Source: Chitinimonas sp. BJB300 (GTDB taxonomy: Bacteria; Pseudomonadota; Gammaproteobacteria; Burkholderiales; Chitinimonadaceae). Taken from it: a stretch of DNA of 39,707 nt. Location: NCBI RefSeq assembly GCF_002735695.1, contig NZ_PDZH01000034.1, positions 1 through 39,707 of the forward strand, in the 5' to 3' direction. A program made the translations under genes and the position numbers. Position 1 is the first letter of the stretch. Each line of letters begins with the position of its first letter. This document shows, piece after piece, positions 1-9,663 of the stretch. The notes under the pieces were generated by a model. It was not told where the DNA came from and did not search any database. It saw only the letters and a list, made by a program, of their open reading frames with translations.

Positions 1-249
1 GAAGAAGAACTTCAAACCACAGATCGCAGCGTTCAGCGACGCCGGCGACGTTCCGTGGTCGACCAGATGCAGTTGGTAATTTCGTAGTTCCTCAACGCTG
101 GCTGTCTCGGGAGATCGACCAAGGTACTTGGCAAATTGCCGGACTGCGCGAACGTACTGGGTTTGCGTCTTCTCGCCAAATTTCCGCATCCGCATGTCCT
201 CGATCATGCGCTGGCGTAACGGGCTGATACTCGGATTCCGGGTTTCCAT
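1..249 (-). CDS. tyrosine recombinase/integrase, N-terminal part (cut by window edge)
   Basis: Reading leftwards from an ATG at 249, an 83-codon open frame runs to the window edge without a stop. It begins METRNPSISPLRQRMIEDM and continues with a Gln/Tyr-Val-Arg core (TQTQYVRAVRQFAKYLG) and a YQLHLVDHGTSPASLNAA segment. This is the SAM-like, core-DNA-binding N-terminal domain of phage-type tyrosine recombinases; the Arg-His-Arg-Tyr catalytic half lies outside the window. The sequence resembles the integrase that accompanies IS91-type transposases in many proteobacterial mobile elements, which is recalled family knowledge and not testable here. GGAGCCAGCC just upstream supplies a plausible ribosome site. 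Confidence 0.8.
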   Translation of the reverse strand, partial: METRNPSISPLRQRMIEDMRMRKFGEKTQTQYVRAVRQFAKYLGRSPETASVEELRNYQLHLVDHGTSPASLNAAICGLKFFF

Positions 250-423
250 GGCTGGCTCCTGTCAGAACGAGGCGGGAATGCCTCATTTCCAACATCGGCA
301 ATTGCCAGCACGATACGAACCCCTTGCCTGCCAGAGCTGCGCGCTGCGGTTGAGCACGACCCCTACCGCGCGAGCGGTTTAGTCCTAGGGTTGTTTGCTG
401 CCTGCCAAATTTAGCCACAGACT

Positions 424-508
424 GTACGAAAAAGGCGTACCTATTTAGCATGGTGTCCCAAACACCAAAATGCTAGTTCTCGTACATGCTTGCTTATAGT
501 TGTACGAA
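424..508. repeat. hairpin cluster at presumed end of the integrase-bearing element
   Basis: A two-step hairpin pairs TAGCAT (446-451) and GGTGT (452-456) with ACACC (462-466) and ATGCTA (470-475). It is surrounded by three or four copies of GTACG/CGTAC (424-428, 436-440, near 481 and near 502). It lies between the recombinase start and the unrelated gene at 519. Subterminal hairpins are typical of the ends of IS91-like rolling-circle elements, so this may be the element boundary. That assignment is inference; the hairpin itself is direct. Confidence 0.4.
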
Positions 509-518
509 ACCGTTCCAT

Positions 519-2732
519 TTATGACCAAGTATAATTACTTCTAGCCACGCCAAGTTCTTTAAGAGCTTGCATCACAATATCAACACTAAATGTCTTATCT
601 TCCGCATAACGATCTGCAAACGTCCACGGTAGGCAACCAGTTCCTGAAAATTGGCCTGAAGCTATTAAAATATCTTCCCTATATTTTTCAATAAATTTAT
701 CGACGTTACTTTTAAATTTTGCTCTGCTTATTTTCTTCAGAGATAAAAACTTTCGCTCCGCAAAACTGGTTTCCGCAACATCATGACCTCCGTTACCTCC
801 AACGTAGGAATTTTGGGATTGAGATTTAATGGGTGTATGAGTAGCCTGCACTGACTTACTGATCGTTTGATTTTTTTCGCTTCGAAGATAAATAATTGCA
901 GGTTCAAGGACTGGAAAAAGTATTAATAGCAGTCGATCATAAACAACAGGCCAGGTATAAGGTCCTTTTTCTCTTTTTCTAAATCCTTCTCTAACAATAT
1001 TAGAAAAATTATTGAATTGAATCTGCTGCCTGTCAGTAAGCATAGGAGGGTATTTTTTTAGCGCCAACAAATAAAGTGGGTGAAAACATTTCGATTCCGC
1101 TATTTCATCCGAGCAGATATTCATAACCAACTGCCCCAACTTAGGTAAGCTTTGTCTCCCAGATTTGTGAAGTTTTACTATCTCAGTGAGTCGCAATAAA
1201 AGGCTACGTCCATTGAAAGTTCTAGAGAGATCAAGGGGGATATCTTTAATGAGCATCGCTTGTTGCCAACTTCGCTGCTCTTCACTCACTCCTCCATCAG
1301 CATATTGTTCTTCGTACCAGCACTTAAACCAGCTTCTTACCACTTTAGTTTCTGTCATGAACGAGACTTTTAACTTCCACTCAGCCTCTTCAATTTTCCT
1401 GGTTTCGTATGCTGCCAGCTTATCAAGTTGCTGATGATGGATTGCAACTTTCTGTAGGACTTGTGCTGTGGCCAAAGTCTCTAAATCAACCAGATCTGGG
1501 TGATACAACCAACATTTACCGGCATCATCTTCGCTCAGTAGCTTCTCCATATCGGCTACTGTCACTCGCCCGGAAAATTGGCTGAGATTAATCTCCATGC
1601 ATGCTTGATCAACTTCCCGGATGCGAGCCAAGCGCTCAGGAGTAATTTTATTACTTACAGTAATCTCAACGAGTAAGGTTTGTACTGGCCACGGATTCAT
1701 AGGTAAAGTTGTCCCTATCAAATCAGGGCGGATTTGACCCAGCTTCTTTTCAAGTTGGACATCCATTAACTGCAAGGTGGCAGCGTTCCTAGTTGCTGTA
1801 CTGTTATGAACAATGCCTTCTCGGTCGATCATTTCTGCACTATAAGTAAGCTCGGGGACACGAATAAGCTTGATACGAGCCAATATACTTTTTGCCATGC
1901 GATGCAAAAGTGTTTCGCCACGCATCTCTGCCGGAAGAAATTCGAGCTCCTTATCCTCATGCCACCAATCGTAAGATTCGTCTGCTTGAGTAATAGCTGA
2001 AAGCTTTGCCTCCTCAATTTCATCAGACCAACATTTATTCCACTCTGCCTTACTTAAAAGGATGTTGATATGTTTACGTAGCTCTTCTGGTGCTAGCGAT
2101 GCCAACTTTGGATCATCAATCCTCAAAGTGATAATTGCTCGTTTTCCATGCTCATCTGGCTCCACCTCTTCAGCAACCAAATAAACTAGTAACTCACGAC
2201 CATCATCCAGCGTGAGTAATGCGCGGGTAATATCGATTGACTGGACTTTTTGAATCCTGACTCTTTCAGAATTTCGATTCGCTCTTCCCTCGTATTTGTA
2301 ACCTGATACGCCCTTCATCGAAGCTAAGGCGGTACGTTTTGGTAATTCAATAACACCTTGTTCATACCACAAAGCAATTGACGCCTGACGAGCTGAAACC
2401 ACCAGACAACTATCTTTTTCGGTGTTTTCTGGATGCCGAAAGTGGGGGCGTATTCTGCGTTCGTCACAACTTCGTGCCGCATTGATAGATTTTAGAGGTG
2501 CTTTGCAGAAACAACAGATACAACGCGAAGCTGCACCGCGGCGATCAGGTGTTAACTCGCCGACATGGATAGGCATATCGGTATCTAAATCTTTCGCCCA
2601 GACCATACGTTTGTCAGTAGAGTCAAAGCTGTAAAGGTTGCTGTCATTCTCGACTTGCCAATTGCTGGTCATCTGAGCGCTTTCATTTACACGGAAAAGC
2701 TGATGAAAACGCAATCCTATCCCGATTGTCAC
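519..2732 (-). CDS. CoiA-like predicted nuclease (737 aa)
   Basis: The protein has the layout of CoiA-like nucleases. An N-terminal Cys cluster (C71, C73, C74, C76) followed by HFRH at 97-100 looks like a metal-binding knuckle. Residues about 272-360 form a restriction-endonuclease-like fold: Glu-Thr-Leu-Leu-His-Arg-Met-Ala-Lys helix, Asp337 in IRPDL, and Glu356-Ile-Thr358 in LLVEITVSNK, which is the D...ExK signature with Thr in place of Lys. The long C-terminal half is not recognised. CoiA itself aids natural transformation in Gram-positives, but large CoiA-like proteins on mobile elements are of unknown role and could be defence nucleases. The GTG at 2732 follows GAGGTGG; an ATG at residue 21 is an alternative. 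The gene is clearly more AT-rich than its neighbours and stands alone, suggesting separate acquisition. Confidence 0.6.
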   Translation of the reverse strand: MTIGIGLRFHQLFRVNESAQMTSNWQVENDSNLYSFDSTDKRMVWAKDLDTDMPIHVGELTPDRRGAASRCICCFCKAPLKSINAARSCDERRIRPHFRHPENTEKDSCLVVSARQASIALWYEQGVIELPKRTALASMKGVSGYKYEGRANRNSERVRIQKVQSIDITRALLTLDDGRELLVYLVAEEVEPDEHGKRAIITLRIDDPKLASLAPEELRKHINILLSKAEWNKCWSDEIEEAKLSAITQADESYDWWHEDKELEFLPAEMRGETLLHRMAKSILARIKLIRVPELTYSAEMIDREGIVHNSTATRNAATLQLMDVQLEKKLGQIRPDLIGTTLPMNPWPVQTLLVEITVSNKITPERLARIREVDQACMEINLSQFSGRVTVADMEKLLSEDDAGKCWLYHPDLVDLETLATAQVLQKVAIHHQQLDKLAAYETRKIEEAEWKLKVSFMTETKVVRSWFKCWYEEQYADGGVSEEQRSWQQAMLIKDIPLDLSRTFNGRSLLLRLTEIVKLHKSGRQSLPKLGQLVMNICSDEIAESKCFHPLYLLALKKYPPMLTDRQQIQFNNFSNIVREGFRKREKGPYTWPVVYDRLLLILFPVLEPAIIYLRSEKNQTISKSVQATHTPIKSQSQNSYVGGNGGHDVAETSFAERKFLSLKKISRAKFKSNVDKFIEKYREDILIASGQFSGTGCLPWTFADRYAEDKTFSVDIVMQALKELGVARSNYTWS

Positions 2733-2754
2733 TTACCACCTCTAGCCATCAAAA

Positions 2755-2790
2755 GATATATAAACCTGGCCTTACATGTAGCTAGATCAC
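2755..2790 (-). promoter_or_regulatory. possible promoter of the CoiA-like gene
   Basis: On the minus strand the 60 bp upstream of the GTG start contain a TTTATATATC stretch that could serve as a -10 region, in an AT-rich patch not seen elsewhere nearby. No convincing -35 partner was found, so this is weak. Confidence 0.25.
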
Positions 2791-2799
2791 ATCAATCAA

Positions 2800-3248
<449 letters not shown>

Positions 3249-3255
3249 TTGCCCT

Positions 3256-3288
3256 GCATTTCAAACTGGTCTGACCAGTTTGAAATGC
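3256..3288. repeat. 33-bp near-perfect palindrome
   Basis: GCATTTCAAACTGGTC (3256-3271) is followed after a single T by its exact reverse complement (3273-3288). It lies just after the TPR remnant. The stem is not GC-rich and no T-run follows, so it is not a standard terminator. It could be an operator, a recombination site or the junction scar of an inverted duplication. Confidence 0.7.
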
Positions 3289-3439
3289 TGGTCACTACAT
3301 CTACGGCTGCTCCAATTGCTACCGGCTGGAGCGAAAGTTGCCGGGCGGGGTTCGCACCCGCTGAAAGTCCGTGGCTTTGCACTGCGCACAACACAAAGTA
3401 CGTTAAGCTTGCGTCCTGGACTGGAAACGGAGCGCAAGC

Positions 3440-4081
3440 ATGCTGGAGTATGAACTCACGCTACATCACACTGGCTTGACCCTGTGGGGTGACCGTGCAG
3501 CGCTGGAGCGCCTATATGGCTTCGTTGGCCATGTGGTGGATGAGAGCCATATCATCGAGGACAAGGAAGGCTTCGTCCTTGGCCTCTGCTATGACCTCCG
3601 CAAAGCTTTTGAAGGGCACCGCGAGAACCGTTGGCGTTTTGAGGGCACCGAGGACCAATGCCGCATCTACGGCGTCAAAATACTGTGGCCAGTGCTGCTG
3701 ATCCAGATGTCTTTGCTGCGTCGTGCCATGGGGAGCATACCAACCAACCGGCACGATCAAGCGATCATGTACGAACTTGAGCATGTGGTGGAATCCGCGT
3801 TACGCGCCGCGACACCGGCCATGGCCGACGACGTGTTACATGCGTCGTTCCGGGCTGGCACCGCGTCCTATACCCACATTGAAACCCTGCTGGACAGCCG
3901 TTGTTACTACTTCATCAAGTTGCCCGCTAAGGAACGGCAGCACCTGCTTGCAAAACTGATGGAGACGTTCGATCCGGTTTACCAGTCGCTTGCCGAGGTC
4001 GGCGCGATCCTGCGGCCCGGCATTATTCCACCCAGTGCTTTTCAGGGAGGCCGTCAGGAATGGCCAGACTTCGAATGGTAG
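3440..4081 (+). CDS. DUF6904-like protein (213 aa)
   Basis: The N-terminus (MLEYELTLHHTGLTLWGD) followed by an acidic region and YDLRKAFEGHRE resembles the DUF6904 family, whose function is unknown; this is recalled resemblance, not a search result. The body is alpha-helical and soluble with no signal peptide or membrane segment. GGAGCGCAAGC directly precedes the ATG, giving a good ribosome site. The gene stands alone between degenerate DNA and the convergent KilA-N gene. The upstream 150 bp hold no gene. Confidence 0.6.
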   Translation: MLEYELTLHHTGLTLWGDRAALERLYGFVGHVVDESHIIEDKEGFVLGLCYDLRKAFEGHRENRWRFEGTEDQCRIYGVKILWPVLLIQMSLLRRAMGSIPTNRHDQAIMYELEHVVESALRAATPAMADDVLHASFRAGTASYTHIETLLDSRCYYFIKLPAKERQHLLAKLMETFDPVYQSLAEVGAILRPGIIPPSAFQGGRQEWPDFEW

Positions 4082-4351
4082 TGGGCGCCCAGGCTCCACC
4101 GTTTGCTCGTCTCGTTCAGTGGAATGAATGCCCTCCGCGAAAGGCACAGCGAAGCCGCACCATCAGGACGCACTGGGCGGGCGACAGGGCTACTCCCAAA
4201 CTAGCCCCAAAACTCATAATTGTGTGCCTTTACACGTGTCAAAACCGACCCACACCAGCCGCTCCACTATGCGAACGCACCAAACTTAAAAGTTGTTCCC
4301 AACTTACTCTTTTAATTCGCTTGAATTCTTGATGGTTAAAGCATCAGTTGG
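4082..4351. other. intergenic region, nothing recognised
   Basis: About 270 bp between the convergent 3' ends of the DUF6904-like and KilA-N genes. Short open frames here have no start context or recognisable content. I found no hairpin with a T-run. Confidence 0.4.
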
Positions 4352-5170
4352 CTATGGATTACCCAGTCGCTTGACGGTGCTCATTTCCACCAATGAGCGC
4401 ATTTGCGTGATGGCGGTTCCATTCAGTTGTAACAGACGCTCTGGTGCAGGCAGACCCTGATGGATCAATACGGCGTTGATGCTCTCCAAGTTTGAAAGCA
4501 CGACAAGTTGTTCCAGCGTAGCGGTATCTCGTATGTTACCGGGCTGATCTGGGTTGGCTTGTCGCCACTGCGCTGCTGTCATGCCGAACAACGCGACATT
4601 GAGCAGGTCTGCTTCGCTGGCGTAGACGACGACTGACTGCTTTTTGTTCAATACAGAAGGAATCAAACGCTCCTTGATCGCATCGGTATGGATGCGATAG
4701 TTGACCTTGGCAAGCGTACGCTGAAAGTTCCATTCCAGAGATGTTGTGAGCGCTTCTTCGTTCTTGAGCCGCTGAAATTCCCTAATCAGGTACAGTTTGA
4801 ACTCAGGACTGAGCCATGAGCCAAACTCGAACGCAATGTCCTTGTGGGCAAACGTGCCGCCGCCACGACCGGCCTTTGCATATATGCCGATGGCGTCTGT
4901 TGCCTCTATCCACTTCTTCGGTGACAGGGAAAAGCTGTTTAGTCCAGCCTGGTTCTTAAACCTCTCGAATTCGAGAGGTTTAAATGCTGGGTTGTAAAGT
5001 TGTTCCCAAATGCCCAGGAATTCGATGGTATTGCGGTTGCGCAACCAACCATACAGGATGCTTTCATCGCCGAAGCGCTTCACCATGTCGGTGAGTGAAA
5101 TATAGTCCTGCTCGTTACGACTCGTGATGGTCACGTCGGCGCCGTGCACGGTGATGGTACGGTTCTTCAT
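4352..5170 (-). CDS. KilA-N domain protein (272 aa)
   Basis: From the ATG at 5170 the protein begins MKNRTITVHGADVTI and then shows the KilA-N pattern: YISLTDMVKRFGDESILYGWLRNRNTIEFLG, a PKKWIEATDAIGIYAKAGRGGGTFAH block, and DIAFEFGSWLSPEFKLYLIREFQRLK. KilA-N is a DNA-binding fold common in phages and mobile elements. The C-terminal ~120 residues (LAKVNYRIHTDAIKERLIP...) are typical of the bacterial version. A longer frame starting at 5242 exists, but the conserved domain begins right after Met25 of that frame. No strong Shine-Dalgarno is present before either start. It may regulate element genes; its partner is unknown. Confidence 0.85.
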   Translation of the reverse strand: MKNRTITVHGADVTITSRNEQDYISLTDMVKRFGDESILYGWLRNRNTIEFLGIWEQLYNPAFKPLEFERFKNQAGLNSFSLSPKKWIEATDAIGIYAKAGRGGGTFAHKDIAFEFGSWLSPEFKLYLIREFQRLKNEEALTTSLEWNFQRTLAKVNYRIHTDAIKERLIPSVLNKKQSVVVYASEADLLNVALFGMTAAQWRQANPDQPGNIRDTATLEQLVVLSNLESINAVLIHQGLPAPERLLQLNGTAITQMRSLVEMSTVKRLGNP

Positions 5171-5321
5171 TTGGGTCCAGTGGTGTCGGGAGAAGCGGAT
5201 GTTTTCCTGCGCAAATCTGCCGCTGGCAAAATCACCCAGCATTCATCGCTATAAAAGAGAAATCATCGGATACGTAACATGGTGGTATGGGCCACCCGCC
5301 TGAGTTGCCAGAGGTTGGATC

Positions 5322-8081
5322 TCACTGCAACCTGTAATGGGTATCCTTGTACTTCAGGTCCAATGCAGCTTCCTTATTGGTGATACAGGCGATCGCTTTC
5401 GGCAGGTCCTTGATACTGTCCGTATAAATGCTTACTTGGTCCGTTGCCCTTGAGATGGCCACATAGAAGTTTTCACGGCTGGTGGTAAGACTTCGGGTGT
5501 TGATATCGACCAGAATGCCGTGTTTCGTCAAGCCCTGTGAACTATGTACGGTACTTACATAGGCATGTTCAGCGTGGAGCGGCTTGCTGCCATCCAGGAT
5601 GATGGCGTGACCATTATCGAGCAGGATGTGGACCTGATCGCCGTCCACCATTTGGACTTTGCCCCGGTCACCATTGGCGATGTCCATGGCGGCATCATTG
5701 CGTGTAATGCGTACCAGGTCTCCGTGTGCTAACTCGATGCGTGATTGCTCGTAAACCGACAATTCGGCATGTTGTCTGGGGTTGATAAGATATTCACGGC
5801 CATCCTCTGAGGTGATGCGCAACTGATTGTGTTTTTCTATTTCCTGGACAATATAGTGTTGTCCCCGCTCCAACCCACTTTGGCGGTAATCACGTTCTGG
5901 CTGGATGACATTGCCCATCCGGAAGTGATGGGCGAGTTTTCGCTGGGCCTGCGTCATGTCTCGACGTCCAAGGGACCTGAAATCCCTGCCATAGCCTTCT
6001 AAACCCAGTTCTACACGTATCGCTTTATTGATGGCGATCCGATCGCTGTTAGTCCCGGTGACGACGAGCGTGTGTTCGCGTTTTTCCTTGGACAAGGAAG
6101 CATAATCCTTGGCAATCCGAGCATGGCGATCTCTCTCGTCTTCTATTTCCTGGACTTCGTTTTTGAGCTTTGCAATGCTCTCGTAAGTCTTTCCAACTGC
6201 CGCAAAATCCACCGCCTCTTTGAACAAGGGATTGTTCCGCTGACGCATGTTTTCTGTCACGAAAGCTGTCTGCATGCCTGCTTCCTGCAGCTGTTCGAAA
6301 GGACGGCCAGCCTCGATGGCCTTGAGTTGCATGACGTCACCCGACAGCACGATTTGGGCTTCATACTTCTCCACGACTTCCAACAAAGCTTCCATCTGAC
6401 GCGCTGGCACCAAGCCAGCCTCGTCAAGCACGATGACCGATTTGTCTGACAGGGTTTTCTTCTCCGAGGCCAGGAAGCTGGCCAAGGTCTTGGCATTCAA
6501 CCCATCCGCCTGTAGCCGCTTTGCCTGGGTAGAATAGGGCGCCAACAGAACAACCTGATAACCCGCCTTTTCGATTTCAGCGGTGGTTTGACGCATCAGA
6601 TGGCTCTTCCCAACGCCAGCAGACCCTTGTATCCCGGTAATCCTATTTCGGGTTGTTAGCACCATGGTTGCAGCAGCACGCTGCCCTTCGTTCATGTCTG
6701 ACTTGCGCAAGCGTTTCTCCGCTTTGGCTGCCGACAGGATGGGCAGCAGCGTGTTCCGGCCCTTGAACTCATGGGCCAGAATACGGCACTCTATTTGTAC
6801 GGCTTTATCTGTCGTGTAGCGGGGTTCGGCCTGGACGAGTGTTCCCTTGGCAATGGCATTCGACACGTATGCTTGCGCTTTTTCTGCTTGCATGGTTTTC
6901 TGCTCAACCAGCCAAGCGACCCATTCATCCTCAGATTTCAGTTCAGGGGTTCTGCGCGCCTCAATGGCCATACTGTATTGCGTTTGCTCTCGTTTAAGCA
7001 CGCCTGCCCGTACCGCTGCTTCGAGCTCCTCGCCGATCTCTACTTGGCTGGTATTGCCTACACCCCGCCGTAGGGCAGTAGTCAGCAACAAACTCTCGGT
7101 CATGATCGCCTGCCTTTCGGTTAAATGCTCAATGGCAAACTGCAGTGCTTCCTGCGCGCCAAGGTGCCTTCCTGCGGGTACATTTTGCATGCCATGCCGA
7201 GGGTCGTCGTAGTTGATCCCAGCTTTGGCACTCATCTCCTTCCAGCTTTGCTGAAGGACCAATCGATCCTCAACGGTCAACTTAACTTTGGCGTGGCGTG
7301 TTGCCAGCGCAATCACTTGCTTCTCCAAGCTACTGGCATCTGCCCGCGTCTTGTTACGCGATTCAAGTACTGCCTCTACCTCATTCGATCTTGTAGAAAA
7401 GACCTTCAGTTGGTCACGTGAAATGTGCGCGAGCTCAAAACCTCCTTCGGCATCAGTAGCTCGCAGCTGATAACCCATGGCGGTCAGCTTCACAGCCAAG
7501 GCTGACCGGTACATGGCGCCCATCACCTTGATGTTGTTGACCATGAGCTCGTTGGCGATGGCTCGCCATTTGCCATCCTTGCGCTTGGTCATATTGAACA
7601 CAACCATGTGGGAATGCAGCTGCGGGTCCTTCTCCCTGCTTAACTGATGGTCATAGATCGCCATCACCATATTGTTGGTCTTCTCTCGAAGAATTTTCCC
7701 GCTTTGCTTGGTACGCGCGACGACCAGCGTCTCCAAATAATCAGCCACCTCGCATACAGCCTGTCGGTGGGCTTCCAATATCGCGGTATCACCGCCAATC
7801 AACGCCTGCATGCTGACACTCTTGGGAGCAGACAGCGTGAAATCCAGGCCAGGGCGATGCTCGACTGCGCCACCGAGTTTTTTGGGGATACTCTGTCCAT
7901 TGGGTAACTCACCTTCGAGCAGACGTTGTGCAGTTGCCTGGATCACTTCTCCAGATAACCCAAGATCAGCAGCCCCCTTGCCGTACCACTGACCTACGCC
8001 CTCGGCGCTGTAGTAGTCATCCTCACCGGAGTAATAATGGGCCGCCTTCGTCGGATCGATGATATCGCCACAGCTCATCAT
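5322..8081 (-). CDS. mobF: MobF-family conjugative relaxase/helicase (TrwC/TraI-like, 919 aa)
   Basis: This nicks oriT, stays bound to the 5' end of the transferred strand and unwinds DNA. The N-terminal relaxase domain has the catalytic Tyr pairs (Y16-Y17 and Y23-Y24 in HYYSGEDDYYSAEG), the GKGAADLGL motif, DFTLSAPKSVS at about 80-90 and the metal-binding His triad (H145, H156, H158 in QLHSHMVV). The helicase half has Walker A GSAGVGKS (486-493), Walker B VLDEAG (551-556) and a C-terminal STVHSSQGLTKHG motif as in RecD/TraI helicases. Length is close to R388 TrwC (966 aa). The ATG pair at 8081/8078 is preceded by GTGGAAG. It follows the coupling-protein gene by 16 bp, so the two are co-transcribed. 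Confidence 0.95.
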   Translation of the reverse strand: MMSCGDIIDPTKAAHYYSGEDDYYSAEGVGQWYGKGAADLGLSGEVIQATAQRLLEGELPNGQSIPKKLGGAVEHRPGLDFTLSAPKSVSMQALIGGDTAILEAHRQAVCEVADYLETLVVARTKQSGKILREKTNNMVMAIYDHQLSREKDPQLHSHMVVFNMTKRKDGKWRAIANELMVNNIKVMGAMYRSALAVKLTAMGYQLRATDAEGGFELAHISRDQLKVFSTRSNEVEAVLESRNKTRADASSLEKQVIALATRHAKVKLTVEDRLVLQQSWKEMSAKAGINYDDPRHGMQNVPAGRHLGAQEALQFAIEHLTERQAIMTESLLLTTALRRGVGNTSQVEIGEELEAAVRAGVLKREQTQYSMAIEARRTPELKSEDEWVAWLVEQKTMQAEKAQAYVSNAIAKGTLVQAEPRYTTDKAVQIECRILAHEFKGRNTLLPILSAAKAEKRLRKSDMNEGQRAAATMVLTTRNRITGIQGSAGVGKSHLMRQTTAEIEKAGYQVVLLAPYSTQAKRLQADGLNAKTLASFLASEKKTLSDKSVIVLDEAGLVPARQMEALLEVVEKYEAQIVLSGDVMQLKAIEAGRPFEQLQEAGMQTAFVTENMRQRNNPLFKEAVDFAAVGKTYESIAKLKNEVQEIEDERDRHARIAKDYASLSKEKREHTLVVTGTNSDRIAINKAIRVELGLEGYGRDFRSLGRRDMTQAQRKLAHHFRMGNVIQPERDYRQSGLERGQHYIVQEIEKHNQLRITSEDGREYLINPRQHAELSVYEQSRIELAHGDLVRITRNDAAMDIANGDRGKVQMVDGDQVHILLDNGHAIILDGSKPLHAEHAYVSTVHSSQGLTKHGILVDINTRSLTTSRENFYVAISRATDQVSIYTDSIKDLPKAIACITNKEAALDLKYKDTHYRLQ

Positions 8082-8097
8082 GGTGGTGCTTCCACAG

Positions 8098-9663
8098 CTA
8101 ACTGAGTTTGACTGATGGCCTCAGTACCAGCGCCGGTACCCGTTCTGGCAAAGACAACGGCGTGAGCTTGACCCTGGAAATCGGAAACTCGCCAGCAAGT
8201 GCGAGGTAACCTTGCAAATCAGGCAAGCCTTGGATTTCCGAGGGCATCACGATATCGTCCGGTTTCGTATTCTGCGACGATGAACGCCCAGTCCCGCCTT
8301 TTTCAGACTGACTTAGTGTTTCCCGTCGCCGATTCACTTCATGCTGACCGAGCGCCATACTCATGTCCTTCGCGGTCTGGCCGTCTGCACGGGCGCCACC
8401 AAGGACCAGTAGCGAACGAAAAACCGATCGGATGGTTTGGGCTTTTTCCCGCCCGTAGTTGTCGGCAAGCTGTGAAGTCGATTGCACACAGCCGACTATA
8501 CGCAGACCGCGCTTACGACCCTTGGTTGCAGCAGGTTCCAGAGAAGGCAGTGCATCCAGCGATCCCAATTCATCCAGGTCCAGCCAGATTGATCGCTTTT
8601 CATCTTCTGGCAGGCTCAACACCGACGTACAAATGATGTCTGCCCAGGTCGAAATCAGTGGCTTCAACGCCTCTCGCATATCCTCCTGCCAGGTGATCCA
8701 CAGGTTCCCGGCATTGGGGTCTGCCAGCCAATCACGAATGGAGAAGGGTCCCGGTTGCAGATGAAAATGTGGCTTGAGGTGATGTCCGATAATGAAACGG
8801 GCTGATCCAATGGCATCCACGGGTCCACTGAATACCCCTTCTGCGGGCGTCCCCTTCAACCAACCTGCTAAGTCTTCCAATTTCGCTACCGTCAGCCAGT
8901 TATGCATCTCCCGAAAGGAAGGATTGGACGGATTGGTTTGCATGACCTTTAACATGCCGCCTGCCAGCAACTGACGGGCGAATTCATTCCAACGCTGTGA
9001 AGCCGCATCCGGCGAATCGGGAATCACACTGGTCGCATAGCGCTCGCAGTCGTATTCGTTCTGGATTTCATTGAAGATGGACCAGCCCTGGCCACGGACA
9101 TCGAAGGGATTAAGCAGCTTGTCACCAGGCAGCCAGAACTGCGACATCAGCTTGCCATCAGGATCAATCGCTGCAATGCGATCCTTATGTTCAGATCGCT
9201 GTATTTTCTTCGAGCGAAGCAAAACGCCATGCATCAACTCGGTGAGCGCCGTAGATTTACCCGTCCCCACCGCCCCTTGAATCAGCAGGTTCCTGTTCTC
9301 TAAGTGGGTAGGGAAGGGTACATCCGCGACAGTCACTTGCATGTCACCGGGTTCTTTCGTCAGTTTGGCCAATCTTCGCTGCTGCGCCATGGCAGAACCG
9401 CGTAGAAAACGACTGTACGCAGCGCCTTTGAAACCGGTGTTCATGATCAGATCAAGCTGGTTGGCCAACCACCAGCAAACAGGGATAGCTATGGCTGTGG
9501 GTATCCAAAGCCACGGATCATCAGGTGTGATATCGACTGCGTAATTCAATCCAACGAGAAATGGCTGACCGATCTCATACTGCAGTACGACAGCGCCCAG
9601 CCAAATAAAGATTGGCCCACCGAATCGAAGTAACAAACTTAGCCAGGCAAATTCCGAGTTCAT
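8098..9663 (-). CDS. traD: type IV coupling protein (TrwB/TraD family, 521 aa)
   Basis: This hexameric ATPase links the relaxosome to the type IV secretion channel. Two hydrophobic segments near the N-terminus (about 8-30 and 50-65) match the membrane anchor of TrwB-type proteins. Walker A is GAVGTGKST (130-138) and Walker B is in SIWLDLDELGSL. The QSTSQLADNYG motif near residue 395 fits the family. Size matches R388 TrwB (507 aa). Its ATG overlaps the stop of the upstream relaxosome gene by 4 bp (ATGA), indicating translational coupling, and it lies directly before the relaxase gene. Confidence 0.92.
   Translation of the reverse strand: MNSEFAWLSLLLRFGGPIFIWLGAVVLQYEIGQPFLVGLNYAVDITPDDPWLWIPTAIAIPVCWWLANQLDLIMNTGFKGAAYSRFLRGSAMAQQRRLAKLTKEPGDMQVTVADVPFPTHLENRNLLIQGAVGTGKSTALTELMHGVLLRSKKIQRSEHKDRIAAIDPDGKLMSQFWLPGDKLLNPFDVRGQGWSIFNEIQNEYDCERYATSVIPDSPDAASQRWNEFARQLLAGGMLKVMQTNPSNPSFREMHNWLTVAKLEDLAGWLKGTPAEGVFSGPVDAIGSARFIIGHHLKPHFHLQPGPFSIRDWLADPNAGNLWITWQEDMREALKPLISTWADIICTSVLSLPEDEKRSIWLDLDELGSLDALPSLEPAATKGRKRGLRIVGCVQSTSQLADNYGREKAQTIRSVFRSLLVLGGARADGQTAKDMSMALGQHEVNRRRETLSQSEKGGTGRSSSQNTKPDDIVMPSEIQGLPDLQGYLALAGEFPISRVKLTPLSLPERVPALVLRPSVKLS

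Noticed and set aside
3258-3288. Rho-independent terminator for the TPR remnant
   Set aside because: The stem is AT/GC mixed and no T-run follows on either strand.
3340-3375. tRNA-like T-arm (GCGGGGTTCGCACCCGC)
   Set aside because: The loop is not TTCRANY when the stem is paired, and no acceptor, D or anticodon arm can be found around it.
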